Source: Gemmatimonadota bacterium (lineage in GTDB: Bacteria; 4572-55; J002). From it: DNA of 26,019 nucleotides. Below, one piece after another: positions 18,549-25,771 of the stretch (its first letter is position 1; every line of letters starts with the position of its first letter). A program made the position numbers and the translations under genes. The notes beneath the pieces were generated by a model, which saw nothing but the letters and a program-made list of their open reading frames with translations, was not told the DNA's origin and ran no database searches. The DNA lies in assembly GCA_003697105.1 (NCBI GenBank), contig RFFQ01000151.1:1-26019 (forward strand), read 5' to 3'.

Positions 18549-19496
18549 TTATCCTTCAGAAACCGGTGCGACTTTGTTCATTAACTCATTCAATTTGGCT
18601 TTTAGCTCCTCGGGGTCCACCTCTGAGCCAATTTCCTGTTGCAATTTTAGCAAGTCTTGTTGGACTTTCAACTGGGTTTGCGCTAACTGACCCGCCAGCT
18701 TGGATTGGATTTCTTGGGTTTTCATCTCCACCATTTGTTGGGCACTCCCTTGAAATAGGGATTTTAAGGCTTCCACAAACCGGTTCAGAAAAGTATAGAG
18801 CAAATCCGCAGAAAAACCGCCTAAAATGGCAAGTAAAGGACGCACAATTCCTTCCGCCAACAGATCATTTTGAATGGATTGTTCTTTGATCAAAATTGCC
18901 AAGAGCAACCCGCTAATCAACCCCAGAAAGAAACGAATCCAGTAGGAAGCCTGATGAGTGGGATCAAACGTTCCGCTGGTAATGTAGGAATTCGCCTTGT
19001 AAAGTGCGGAAAAGGAAGCACCCAGACCGGCAGCACCCAGAAAGAAAAAGAGATTCACAAGCAAATCGATACCACTCGACTCAAAAATATTCCCTCCATC
19101 TAAATTGACATAGGGCGTCAGCGATAAGCCAATAAACAGCCCCAACGAAATAATGGCAGCCAGCATCAGTTGCCGCACCAATCCGACGGGACCCAAAAAC
19201 TTGATCAAGCTGGGGGTTTCTTGCTCAATATCCAGCAGCAGAATGGTTTGTGGCGTGGCCGGTTGAACCAATTTTGCTAACTGCTCATGAACCGCCACCA
19301 ATTCACCAATTTCGACGTCCCGTTTGGCTTTGCCTTCTTCCTCACCCTCGTACCGTTCGATGGTCTTAATGGTACCCGGTGGAATGGTTTTCCCTTTGGC
19401 AAGAGCATATTCCGCCATTGCCCGGCACTCCCGATAAACTTGATCCCGTAATTTGAGATGGGCATACGGGTTGATATTACGTTGTTTGCTCATCAT
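18549..19496 (-). CDS. Four-helix membrane protein with C-terminal coiled coil (paralog 1)
   Basis: A 315-residue protein of unknown function. A charged soluble N-terminus (1-100; helical MAEYALAKGKTIPPGTI region) precedes four hydrophobic segments near 107-125 (LMLAAIISLGLFIGLSL), 145-165 (LLVNLFFFLGAAGLGASFSA), 188-203 (FFLGLISGLLLAILI) and 218-240 (RPLLAILGGFSADLLYTFL). The last 70 residues (QQMVEMKTQEIQSKLAGQL onward) form a predicted coiled coil. Spacing of the hydrophobic segments and the PLLAxLGGxS motif match the neighbouring protein at 19571-20305, so the pair looks paralogous. GGAGGAG is about 7 nt before the ATG. The upstream gap holds a perfect 7-bp hairpin at 19541-19558. Confidence 0.75.
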   Translation of the reverse strand: MMSKQRNINPYAHLKLRDQVYRECRAMAEYALAKGKTIPPGTIKTIERYEGEEEGKAKRDVEIGELVAVHEQLAKLVQPATPQTILLLDIEQETPSLIKFLGPVGLVRQLMLAAIISLGLFIGLSLTPYVNLDGGNIFESSGIDLLVNLFFFLGAAGLGASFSALYKANSYITSGTFDPTHQASYWIRFFLGLISGLLLAILIKEQSIQNDLLAEGIVRPLLAILGGFSADLLYTFLNRFVEALKSLFQGSAQQMVEMKTQEIQSKLAGQLAQTQLKVQQDLLKLQQEIGSEVDPEELKAKLNELMNKVAPVSEG

Positions 19497-19540
19497 GAAT
19501 GTTCTCCTCCGGTAAAATAAGATTGAAAATACGCAAATGG

Positions 19541-19558
19541 GGATATGTTAGCATATCC
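19541..19558. promoter_or_regulatory. Perfect 7-bp hairpin between the membrane paralogs
   Basis: GGATATG (19541-19547), loop TTAG, and CATATCC (19552-19558) form a perfect stem in the 74-bp gap between the two paralogous membrane genes. On the minus strand only interrupted T-runs follow (CCATTTGCGTATTTTC), so a weak terminator, a processing stem, or an operator palindrome are all possible. Confidence 0.35.
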
Positions 19559-19570
19559 GAAGGGCTAATT

Positions 19571-20305
19571 TCAAGCGGATTTTCTGTGTATCGATTGAAT
19601 AACGTGATGGATCCAGCGGAGAGACTCCCGCATCCACGCATAAATTTCCTGCACCCGCCGGATCATCAGGCGATACATCCGCACCCCTCCACGATACGCT
19701 TCAACGACAATTGAGCCTGAATAGCCACCCAACACTGCCAGCAGAGGGTTCGCAATGGAGGGTTCAATAATGGGAAGCATCGCATCCCCCGGGAGCGCAA
19801 ACCCCAAGGCAATCCCAAATCCAACCCGAATCCCAAAAAGCCACCCCTGCGGGCGGTCTTCTTCCGGCTGATAGACCAAATTGAACACTTTTTGGCTCAG
19901 GGTCAGTACCGTGATGATCGTTGCCCCTAAGATTGCCCCGGAAGTATAGGCGGCAACACGCCACCATAGGTCATTTACCTGCGCGGCGGTGACGATCACC
20001 CCCACGAACACCAGCACGGATAACAAATGGAAGATCACCCACCGGCGCAATTCTGGGATTGCTCCCAAGAACGATGCCCAGCTATGCGAGCCCGATTGCA
20101 TGAGGTGTACTAATTCTGGACGGCGGGGTGAGAGCGAGAGACTCAACTTCCAGTGGGCATCTGCTAAAGCGGTGGGGTTGATCTCAGCCAAAGGCGTTTC
20201 AGCGAGGCGTATCATCTCCAGTTCGACAGCGCAACCGCGCCCTATCTGGTAACTAATCATGGATTTGAGTTCCGCCTGTTTTTGCGATAATGAGGACGCT
20301 TTCAT
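19571..20305 (-). CDS. Four-helix membrane protein (paralog 2)
   Basis: A 244-residue protein of unknown function. A soluble N-terminal part (about 1-85) precedes hydrophobic segments: VIFHLLSVLVFVGVIVTAA, VAAYTSGAILGATIITVLTL, GIRVGFGIALGFAL and ANPLLAVLGGYSGSIVVEAY. A basic C-terminal helix (MYRLMIRRVQEIYAWMRESL) replaces the longer coiled coil of its neighbour. The same helix order and the PLLAVLGGYS motif point to common descent with 18549-19496. I chose the ATG at 20305; a TTG at 20371 would add 22 residues and lacks support. The binding site is weak (AGG about 8 nt upstream). The gene follows purF by 78 bp and may be read from the same transcript. Confidence 0.7.
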   Translation of the reverse strand: MKASSLSQKQAELKSMISYQIGRGCAVELEMIRLAETPLAEINPTALADAHWKLSLSLSPRRPELVHLMQSGSHSWASFLGAIPELRRWVIFHLLSVLVFVGVIVTAAQVNDLWWRVAAYTSGAILGATIITVLTLSQKVFNLVYQPEEDRPQGWLFGIRVGFGIALGFALPGDAMLPIIEPSIANPLLAVLGGYSGSIVVEAYRGGVRMYRLMIRRVQEIYAWMRESLRWIHHVIQSIHRKSA

Positions 20306-20383
20306 GGAAATACCTATGAGTTTATCGTGATTACCTGTGGCATATTTGGTTACCGTACCGTATATCCTCAAGCCGGGTTGTGG

Positions 20384-21784
20384 CTAACAGCAGGTTTTAG
20401 ATTGTTCCGTAAGGTCACCGGGGATCGGGTAATCCCCATTGAAACAGGCGAGGCATGACCCGGTACTGGCGCCAGATAAGGTATGGCGCAGACCCTCAAG
20501 GGAGAGATAGTGCAAACTATCAGCCCCGATTTCCTGCTGAATTTCCGCCACAGAATGCTTGGCGGCGATCAAATGTTGGCGTTTAGGGGTATCGATGCCG
20601 TAAAAACAGGAGTACCGGACAGGAGGTGAACTGACCATCACGTGGACTTCCACTGCGCCGGCATCCCGTAAGGATTGGACAATGCGGCGGATAGTCGTAC
20701 CGCGCACAATAGAATCATCCACCATAATGAGCCGTTTGCCCTTTACATTTTCGGTGATAGGCGCCAGTTTGGCATTGACACCCGCTTCGCGCATATTCTG
20801 CGCCGGTTTGATAAACGTCCGTCCCACATACGAATTTCGGAAGAATCCCCGCCCGAACGGAATCCCGGATTCATAGGAATAGCCGAGTGCCGCCGCCATA
20901 CCGGACGAGGGAACATCAATCACCATATCCGCCATCACGCCATGCTCGCGGAATAACTGGCGTCCCATCTCCAGCCGGGCACTGTACACATTCAAACCGT
21001 TCAAGTTGCTATCGGTACGGGCAAAATAGATATATTCAAACGAACAAAACCGGCTCGACTCCGTAAACACCCGGATCGATTGGAGTCCCTCGCGGGAAAG
21101 GCTGATGATCTCCCCCGGTGCCACATCGCGAATCACCTCGCCCCCAACCATCTGGATCGCGGCACTCTCGGAGGCAAAACAGTAACTGTCACCAACAATA
21201 CCGAGTGTCAAAGGACGGATGCCTAACGCATCCCGAAAAGCAATTAATTTATCATTTGTCAGGACCAGGACGGAATAGCCCCCCCGGATGATCTGCATCG
21301 TCTCTTGGATAGCCTCCTCCAGAGATTCTGTTGTCAGCCGGTTTTTGACCAACTGAGCAAGAATGACTTCGGAATCCGTAGTTGTCTGGAAGATCGCCCC
21401 CAGATTTTCCATTTCATCGCGTAATTCATGGGCATTGATGAGGTTACCGTTGTGTGCTAGCGCGATTTTACCTTCGCGGTAGTTTCGCACAATCGGTTGC
21501 ACATTTTCCACAATATTTTTGCCGGTGGTGGAGTAGCGCACATGCCCAATTGCCGAGTCACCGCCCAAAAAGGCGAGCATCTCTTCATCAAAAACTTCTT
21601 GCACTAAACCTTGCTTTTTGTGGTATTTCATTTTGCCGTTTTCGGTCACGGCGATACCGGCACTCTCTTGCCCTCGGTGTTGCTGGGCAAACAGCCCATA
21701 ATAGGTATGAACCGCGGCGTGGCGATCCGGGGAGTTGTAAATCCCGAATACACCGCATTCTTCATGGAGTTCATCAAAAGGCAT
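20384..21784 (-). CDS. purF: Amidophosphoribosyltransferase, first step of purine synthesis
   Basis: A 466-residue enzyme making phosphoribosylamine from PRPP and glutamine. The class II glutaminase domain starts with propeptide MPFDELHEE, whose removal would expose C10 (ECGVFGIY); GHVRYSTTG and HNGNL follow. The phosphoribosyltransferase domain has the PRPP loop MVDDSIVRGTT. Cysteines in RFCSFEYIYFAR, RYSCFYGID and SCLACFNGDYP correspond to the four [4Fe-4S] ligands of the Bacillus-type enzyme, so this is the propeptide-plus-cluster class. It begins 12 bp after the receiver gene at 21797-22171 and is likely co-transcribed with it. purM and purN are in the opposite orientation across the shared 247-bp region. 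The ribosome binding site is weak (AAGAG). Confidence 0.97.
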   Translation of the reverse strand: MPFDELHEECGVFGIYNSPDRHAAVHTYYGLFAQQHRGQESAGIAVTENGKMKYHKKQGLVQEVFDEEMLAFLGGDSAIGHVRYSTTGKNIVENVQPIVRNYREGKIALAHNGNLINAHELRDEMENLGAIFQTTTDSEVILAQLVKNRLTTESLEEAIQETMQIIRGGYSVLVLTNDKLIAFRDALGIRPLTLGIVGDSYCFASESAAIQMVGGEVIRDVAPGEIISLSREGLQSIRVFTESSRFCSFEYIYFARTDSNLNGLNVYSARLEMGRQLFREHGVMADMVIDVPSSGMAAALGYSYESGIPFGRGFFRNSYVGRTFIKPAQNMREAGVNAKLAPITENVKGKRLIMVDDSIVRGTTIRRIVQSLRDAGAVEVHVMVSSPPVRYSCFYGIDTPKRQHLIAAKHSVAEIQQEIGADSLHYLSLEGLRHTLSGASTGSCLACFNGDYPIPGDLTEQSKTCC

Positions 21785-21796
21785 AACACATCACTC

Positions 21797-22171
21797 TTAT
21801 CTGTTATGGTGGTGAAGATGGTGAATCAACCGGACGAGCTCATCAAATTCAACGGGTTTTTGTAAATAGTGATTTGCCCCGAGGTTTAGCCCTTTTTCCG
21901 CGGTATTAACCGTTCCTTGTGCTGTCAAAATGACAAAGGGCAACGTTGGGGATAAGGCTCTAATTTGGCGTAGCACTTCCAGACCGTCCATTTCCGGCAT
22001 GGCAAGGTCACACAGGACGACATCAACCGGCTGTTCACGGAGAATCGTCAACCCGTCATTACCGGAAGCCGCCGTAATCACATCAAACCCCTCGTTTTGG
22101 AGGATATCATGTACGATCAGGCGTTGGATTTCGCTATCTTCAATATAGAGCACGTGAATTGGATCGGGCAT
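21797..22171 (-). CDS. Stand-alone receiver-domain response regulator
   Basis: 124 residues, only a CheY-like receiver: acidic pair E11/D12 (YIEDSE), phospho-acceptor D55 (VVLCDLAMPEMDG), T83 (ILTAQG) and K105 (YLQKP). There is no output domain; the last residues are HHLHHHNR, a histidine-rich tail. It would act by protein-protein contact or as a relay intermediate. The adjacent kinase is not obvious; the hybrid kinase at 9445-13620 has its own receivers. The ribosome binding site is poor. The gene directly precedes purF by 12 bp, an uncommon pairing, and its promoter candidate lies at 22195-22223. Confidence 0.92.
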   Translation of the reverse strand: MPDPIHVLYIEDSEIQRLIVHDILQNEGFDVITAASGNDGLTILREQPVDVVLCDLAMPEMDGLEVLRQIRALSPTLPFVILTAQGTVNTAEKGLNLGANHYLQKPVEFDELVRLIHHLHHHNR

Positions 22172-22194
22172 AATTGCTGAATTTCCAAGATGTT

Positions 22195-22223
22195 ATTTAA
22201 GAGTTGGGTTAAATTAGCGTCAA
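22195..22223 (-). promoter_or_regulatory. Candidate promoter of the receiver gene and purF
   Basis: Read leftward, TTGACG (22223-22218), a 17-bp spacer and TTAAAT (22200-22195) end 24 bp before the receiver start codon. The -35 is near consensus and the -10 is moderate. It lies in the 247-bp divergent region shared with the purM side. Confidence 0.4.
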
Positions 22224-22302
22224 TCATAATAGGTTTTCAGGATAAAATCAACGGAAAAACCCGTCCCCAAAAATCTGTTTGAATTTTAGGAGGGGATTGG
22301 TT

Positions 22303-22359
22303 ATGTTTGCCGCATTCACGCTCGCCATTGTAACATGGCTCAAAATAGACCGGCGGTGA
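22303..22359 (+). CDS. 18-codon mini-ORF ahead of purM with strong ribosome binding site
   Basis: The frame reads MFAAFTLAIVTWLKIDRR and stops at TGA. TAGGAGGGG lies about 7 nt before the ATG, one of the best binding sites in the window, which argues for real translation. The product would be a hydrophobic stretch with a basic tail, so a membrane micro-peptide or a leader peptide acting on purM, whose start is 60 nt downstream, are the obvious readings. There is no amino-acid run that would suggest classical attenuation. Chance occurrence of a short ORF after a purine-rich stretch cannot be excluded. Confidence 0.45.
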   Translation: MFAAFTLAIVTWLKIDRR

Positions 22360-22418
22360 GCGGATCAAATCAATCTATGATGGCGTAGGCAAAAGGATAC
22401 AATAGTAGGAGACGGGTA

Positions 22419-23441
22419 ATGATCACCTATCAAGATGCCGGAGTCGATGTGCATCGCGGTTATGAAGTGGTACAGCGGATTCAGCGGCATGTCAAATCAA
22501 CATTTAGCCCGGCGGTATTAGCCGGTTTAGGCGGCTTTGGTGGACTTTTTGAACTGGATACGGCAGGCTACCAACAGCCGGTGCTGGTTTCCGGCACGGA
22601 TGGCGTGGGGACAAAGCTCAAGTTGGCATTTGCCCTGGATATACACCACACTGTCGGTATTGATCTGGTGGCAATGTGTGCCAATGATCTGCTCTGCACC
22701 GGTGCCAAACCGCTTTTTTTTCTGGATTACGTGGCTACAGGGCAACTGCGCCCGGAAACCATCGAACAGGTCGTTGCCGGTATTGCCACGGGATGCCGGC
22801 AAGTGGGTTGCGCCCTAATCGGGGGCGAAACGGCGGAAATGCCTGACTTTTACAGTGATGGGGAGTATGATTTGGCGGGATTCGCCGTGGGTCTCGTCGA
22901 TAAACCCCACATCATTGATGGTAGTCGGATTCAAGCAGGGGATGTGCTGATCGGTTTACCCTCCAGCGGAGTCCATTCTAACGGATTTTCACTAGTGCGC
23001 AAGGTATTTGACATCCAACAATTAGAGGTGCCATTCGGTAACCGGACGTTGGGCGAGGTTCTTCTGGAACCGACACGCATTTATGTTCCGACAGTGCTGC
23101 CCTTGCTGTCCACGTTCCCAATTCATGGTATCGCCCACATTACGGGGGGCGGCTTTATCGAGAATATTCCGCGGGTCGTACCGGAAACGTTTTCGATTGA
23201 AATCTGGCGAGAAAGTTGGGAGATATTGCCCATTTTTGAGGAATTACAACAGCGCACCCAACTGGAGGAGTACCAAATGTTTAACACCTTTAACATGGGT
23301 ATCGGGCTGGTGCTAATCGTACCGGCAAATCAAGCGGATGCGGTTTTGCACCATATCCATAATTCAGGGGAAAAAGCGTATCAAATGGGACAAATTATTG
23401 ACAAACAAGAGGATCGATTATGCTTCGTATCGGTGTTTTAG
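22419..23441 (+). CDS. purM: Phosphoribosylformylglycinamidine cyclo-ligase (AIR synthetase)
   Basis: A 340-residue enzyme of usual length converting FGAM and ATP to aminoimidazole ribotide. Family features are complete: [15 protein letters not shown] at the N-terminus, [15 protein letters not shown], the [25 protein letters not shown] block, [40 protein letters not shown]-like [13 protein letters not shown], and [10 protein letters not shown] near the C-terminus. TAGGAGACGG lies just ahead of the ATG. It overlaps purN by 22 nt. Transcription presumably starts within the region shared with the divergent purF unit, where I could not single out a convincing rightward promoter. Confidence 0.97.
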   Translation: MITYQDAGVDVHRGYEVVQRIQRHVKSTFSPAVLAGLGGFGGLFELDTAGYQQPVLVSGTDGVGTKLKLAFALDIHHTVGIDLVAMCANDLLCTGAKPLFFLDYVATGQLRPETIEQVVAGIATGCRQVGCALIGGETAEMPDFYSDGEYDLAGFAVGLVDKPHIIDGSRIQAGDVLIGLPSSGVHSNGFSLVRKVFDIQQLEVPFGNRTLGEVLLEPTRIYVPTVLPLLSTFPIHGIAHITGGGFIENIPRVVPETFSIEIWRESWEILPIFEELQQRTQLEEYQMFNTFNMGIGLVLIVPANQADAVLHHIHNSGEKAYQMGQIIDKQEDRLCFVSVF

Positions 23442-24046
23442 TCTCCGGCGGTGGGACCAATCTACAAGCCATTATGGACCGGATCGAATCGGGTTATATT
23501 CCGAATTCGCGGATTACGGTGGTAATTTCAAGTAATCCCAAAGCGTATGCGCTCACCCGGGCGCGCCGGGCTGAAATTTCGACGGTCGTCATTAGTAAAA
23601 AAGAGTATCCCCGGCGGTTCGAACGGAACCGGGCATTAGTTGAAACATTGCGGAATTATGAAGTCGATTTAGTGCTATTAGCCGGATTTATGATGATTTT
23701 AAGCGAAGAGTTTATTCAGGCATACGAAAATCGGATTATGAACGTACACCCGTCATTAATTCCGGCATTTTGTGGGAAAGGATTTTACGGGGATAAAGTC
23801 CATCAGGCGGTACTGGACTACGGGGTAAAATTAACCGGCGCCACCGTGCATTTTGTCACGCAGGAGGTGGACGCCGGTCCAATCATTTTACAAAAAGCTG
23901 TGCCAGTGAAGAATGATGATACCGTAGAGACATTAAAACAACGGGTATTAGAAGAAGCCGAGTGGGTCATCTACCCGGAAGCCGTCAAGCTGTATGCGGA
24001 ACACCGGCTCAAAATTGAAAACCGGCGGGTGCTTCTCCGGGAGTAA
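23420..24046 (+). CDS. purN: Phosphoribosylglycinamide formyltransferase
   Basis: A 208-residue formyl-tetrahydrofolate-dependent enzyme making FGAR from [17 protein letters not shown] forms the phosphate-binding start. The catalytic N and H lie in [11 protein letters not shown] and the catalytic D in [14 protein letters not shown]. The [14 protein letters not shown] segment is typical of the Firmicutes/Bacteroidetes-like branch. GAGG lies about 8 nt before the ATG inside purM, so translation should be coupled. It is the last gene of the rightward unit, facing the HTH-EIIA gene 80 bp away. Confidence 0.96.
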   Translation: MLRIGVLVSGGGTNLQAIMDRIESGYIPNSRITVVISSNPKAYALTRARRAEISTVVISKKEYPRRFERNRALVETLRNYEVDLVLLAGFMMILSEEFIQAYENRIMNVHPSLIPAFCGKGFYGDKVHQAVLDYGVKLTGATVHFVTQEVDAGPIILQKAVPVKNDDTVETLKQRVLEEAEWVIYPEAVKLYAEHRLKIENRRVLLRE

Positions 24047-24069
24047 CACCGGTTATGTTTTCAGCAGAT

Positions 24070-24090
24070 AGACCCGCATTGGGTATTTTC
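24070..24090 (+). terminator. Weak terminator candidate after purN
   Basis: ACCC (24072-24075) and GGGT (24081-24084) enclose a 5-nt loop and are followed by ATTTTCT, 25-45 nt after the purN stop. The stem is only 4 bp, so this is a weak candidate between two convergent genes. Confidence 0.3.
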
Positions 24091-24126
24091 TAACACAGAA
24101 TTTACCCGTTCCTAACATTTCCGCGT

Positions 24127-24825
24127 TTAATTCCCGAAAATTTGCTGTTCTTCATCAATAATACACTGCCGAATGGTGTCACTTTCATCACACGTTTTCA
24201 ACCGTTCGATAAACGCATCCGAGCGTGCCATGTGGCTAATGCGAGCAAGTGCGCGGAGGTGAAGGGCATCAGTCCGAAGACACATCAGAAAAAAGATGTG
24301 CGTCAATGACCCATCGGGAGCACCATATTCAATGCCTGCCGGGCTAACACCTACGGCAATAAACGGTTGGCGGAGAACACGAGCCATCCGGAAGCGGGGG
24401 TGCGGCAACGCAACGCCGGAAGGCAATGCGGTGGAAAACGTTTCTTCCCGCTCCATAATAGCATCAACCAAAATGGGTGCATTGGTGACAAATTGGTGTT
24501 CCACCCCCACATTGACCAATTGGGAGACCACATCTTGGGCATCACCCGGTTCCAGCGGCAACACAATGCCATTATCGGGAATTAAACTCGCAACGGTGCA
24601 GTCCGCCGAGGCTTCGTGCGTCTCAATCAAGCCCACTTCATGGGCAAACCCTTCTACCAAACCTTGTTCTAGCCATTTTTCCAGAAAAGAGCGTTTGAAT
24701 CGCCAACGACCACCTAACTTCATAGCTGGTAAACGTCCGGAAGCCGCCAGTTGGGTCACGGTTCGGGCGTTTAACTTCAAATAATCGGCAACCTCGCGGC
24801 TGGTCATAATTTCATCGTGGGGCAT
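24127..24825 (-). CDS. Excisionase-type HTH fused to a PTS EIIA (fructose/mannitol type) domain
   Basis: About 232 residues. The N-terminus (1-60) is a MerR/excisionase-like helix-turn-helix: MTSREVADYLKLNARTVTQLAASGRLPAMKLGGRWRFKRSFLEKWL. After a linker, residues about 85-230 form a PTS EIIA type 2 domain, with the phosphorylatable histidine H142 in PSGVALPHPR. This suggests a DNA-binding regulator whose state follows phosphoryl flux from HPr or NPr, like PtsN; function is inferred. Start: GAGG about 9 nt before the ATG at 24825; an in-frame start at 24939 would add 38 residues unlike either domain. No EI, HPr or sugar permease gene is nearby. It is divergent from the PhoB-type regulator. 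Confidence 0.85.
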   Translation of the reverse strand: MPHDEIMTSREVADYLKLNARTVTQLAASGRLPAMKLGGRWRFKRSFLEKWLEQGLVEGFAHEVGLIETHEASADCTVASLIPDNGIVLPLEPGDAQDVVSQLVNVGVEHQFVTNAPILVDAIMEREETFSTALPSGVALPHPRFRMARVLRQPFIAVGVSPAGIEYGAPDGSLTHIFFLMCLRTDALHLRALARISHMARSDAFIERLKTCDESDTIRQCIIDEEQQIFGN

Positions 24826-24886
24826 CAATCCATCCTCGTTCGGTATGAGTGAACAAAAAATAAGGGATTCGTAAACGGGTTTCGAC

Positions 24887-24914
24887 AATATGCAAAATCT
24901 AGGATGAGTGTCAA
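24887..24914 (-). promoter_or_regulatory. Candidate promoter of the HTH-EIIA gene
   Basis: Read leftward, a perfect TTGACA (24914-24909), a 16-bp spacer and CATATT (24892-24887) lie about 60 bp before the chosen start at 24825. This position inside the alternative longer reading frame supports the shorter start. Confidence 0.45.
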
Positions 24915-24964
24915 GCCCAAAATCGTAACAATTACGCATTTTTTAGCATTTCAAAGGAGGATAT

Positions 24965-25651
24965 ATGTCAAAAGCGCATATTTTAGCTGTCGATGACGAT
25001 CCGGATATCTTGGAGCTAATCGAATACAATTTAGGAAAAGAGGGGTACCGAGTGACAGGCGTTTCGAGCGGCGAAGATGCCTTCATATTTTTGAACACCG
25101 AATCCCCAGACCTTATTATTCTGGATTTAATGCTGCCGGGAATGCAAGGAATGGATGTATGCCGGAAGGTGCGCTCAAACCCCCACCTGAACGCCGTAAA
25201 AATCATCATGTTGACTGCTAAAGGGGAGGAATCCGATATTATTACCGGCTTAGATACCGGCGCCGATGACTACATGACAAAACCGTTTAGCCCGAATGTC
25301 CTGTTAGCTCGGGTTAAGGCGATTTTGCGACGGCGCGATACCGAACCGGTTTCTGAAACCGAGCGGATCGCCCGCCATGGGGTTACATTGGACCCCAAAC
25401 GGCACGATGTATGGCTCCACGATAATAAAATTGACCTTACCTTTACTGAATATAATGTGTTGCACTTTTTGATGCGGCATCCGGGCTGGGTGTTCACACG
25501 ATACCAAATTGTGGATGCGGTGCGCGGGGATAATTATCAGGTGACAGACCGCGCCGTGGATGTACAGATTGCGGGTCTGCGCAAAAAACTGGGGGATTAT
25601 GGACACCTCATTGAAACCGTGCGGGGAGTAGGTTATCGCTTTAAGGAATAA
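24965..25651 (+). CDS. OmpR/PhoB-family response regulator
   Basis: A 228-residue DNA-binding regulator. The receiver domain (1-120) has the acidic cluster VDDDPD, phospho-acceptor D54 (LIILDLMLPGMQG), MLTA and YMTKPF. The C-terminal winged helix (about 130-228) has LTFTEYNVLHFLMRHPGWVFTR, the recognition-helix region TDRAVDVQIAGLRKKLG and the wing VRGVGYRF. Sequence is closest in style to PhoB, but no phoR kinase follows within 370 bp. AAAGGAGG is an ideal ribosome binding site just before the ATG. Its target genes cannot be told from this window. Confidence 0.93.
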   Translation: MSKAHILAVDDDPDILELIEYNLGKEGYRVTGVSSGEDAFIFLNTESPDLIILDLMLPGMQGMDVCRKVRSNPHLNAVKIIMLTAKGEESDIITGLDTGADDYMTKPFSPNVLLARVKAILRRRDTEPVSETERIARHGVTLDPKRHDVWLHDNKIDLTFTEYNVLHFLMRHPGWVFTRYQIVDAVRGDNYQVTDRAVDVQIAGLRKKLGDYGHLIETVRGVGYRFKE

Positions 25652-25660
25652 CATGCCGGA

Positions 25661-25712
25661 GCCATTCGTAAATGCGAAACCCCCCACCATATGCGGATTT
25701 GGGGGCTACCGG
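25661..25712. repeat. Dispersed hairpin repeat, copy B
   Basis: The second copy of the element at 6201-6252, same orientation, about 41 of 51 aligned positions identical. CCCCCC (25680-25685) and GGGGG (25701-25705) can pair across the TGCGGATT core, making a hairpin 10 nt after the PhoB-type gene's stop. The palindrome CTACCGGTAG adjoins it. No T-run follows on the plus strand. Confidence 0.6.
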
Positions 25713-25720
25713 TAGGTTGC

Positions 25721-25756
25721 TTCAAGTGCGTCGACTTGAATTGCAAGTTGTCAAGA
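25721..25756. repeat. Nested short inverted repeats
   Basis: TTCAAGT (25721-25727) pairs with ACTTGAA (25734-25740) across GCGTCG, while ACTTG (25734-25738) can instead pair with CAAGT (25744-25748). These mutually exclusive stems sit between the dispersed repeat and the tandem array and look like part of the same REP-like cluster. Confidence 0.35.
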
Positions 25757-25771
25757 CCCCAGTTATCTTTT

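Noticed and set aside
20306-20371. TTG start adding 22 residues to membrane paralog 2
   Set aside because: There is no ribosome binding site, and the extra sequence is short, polar and unlike the rest.
24826-24939. 38-residue N-terminal extension of the HTH-EIIA protein
   Set aside because: It overlaps a TTGACA promoter candidate and lacks a binding site; the ATG at 24825 has GAGG and begins directly at the HTH.
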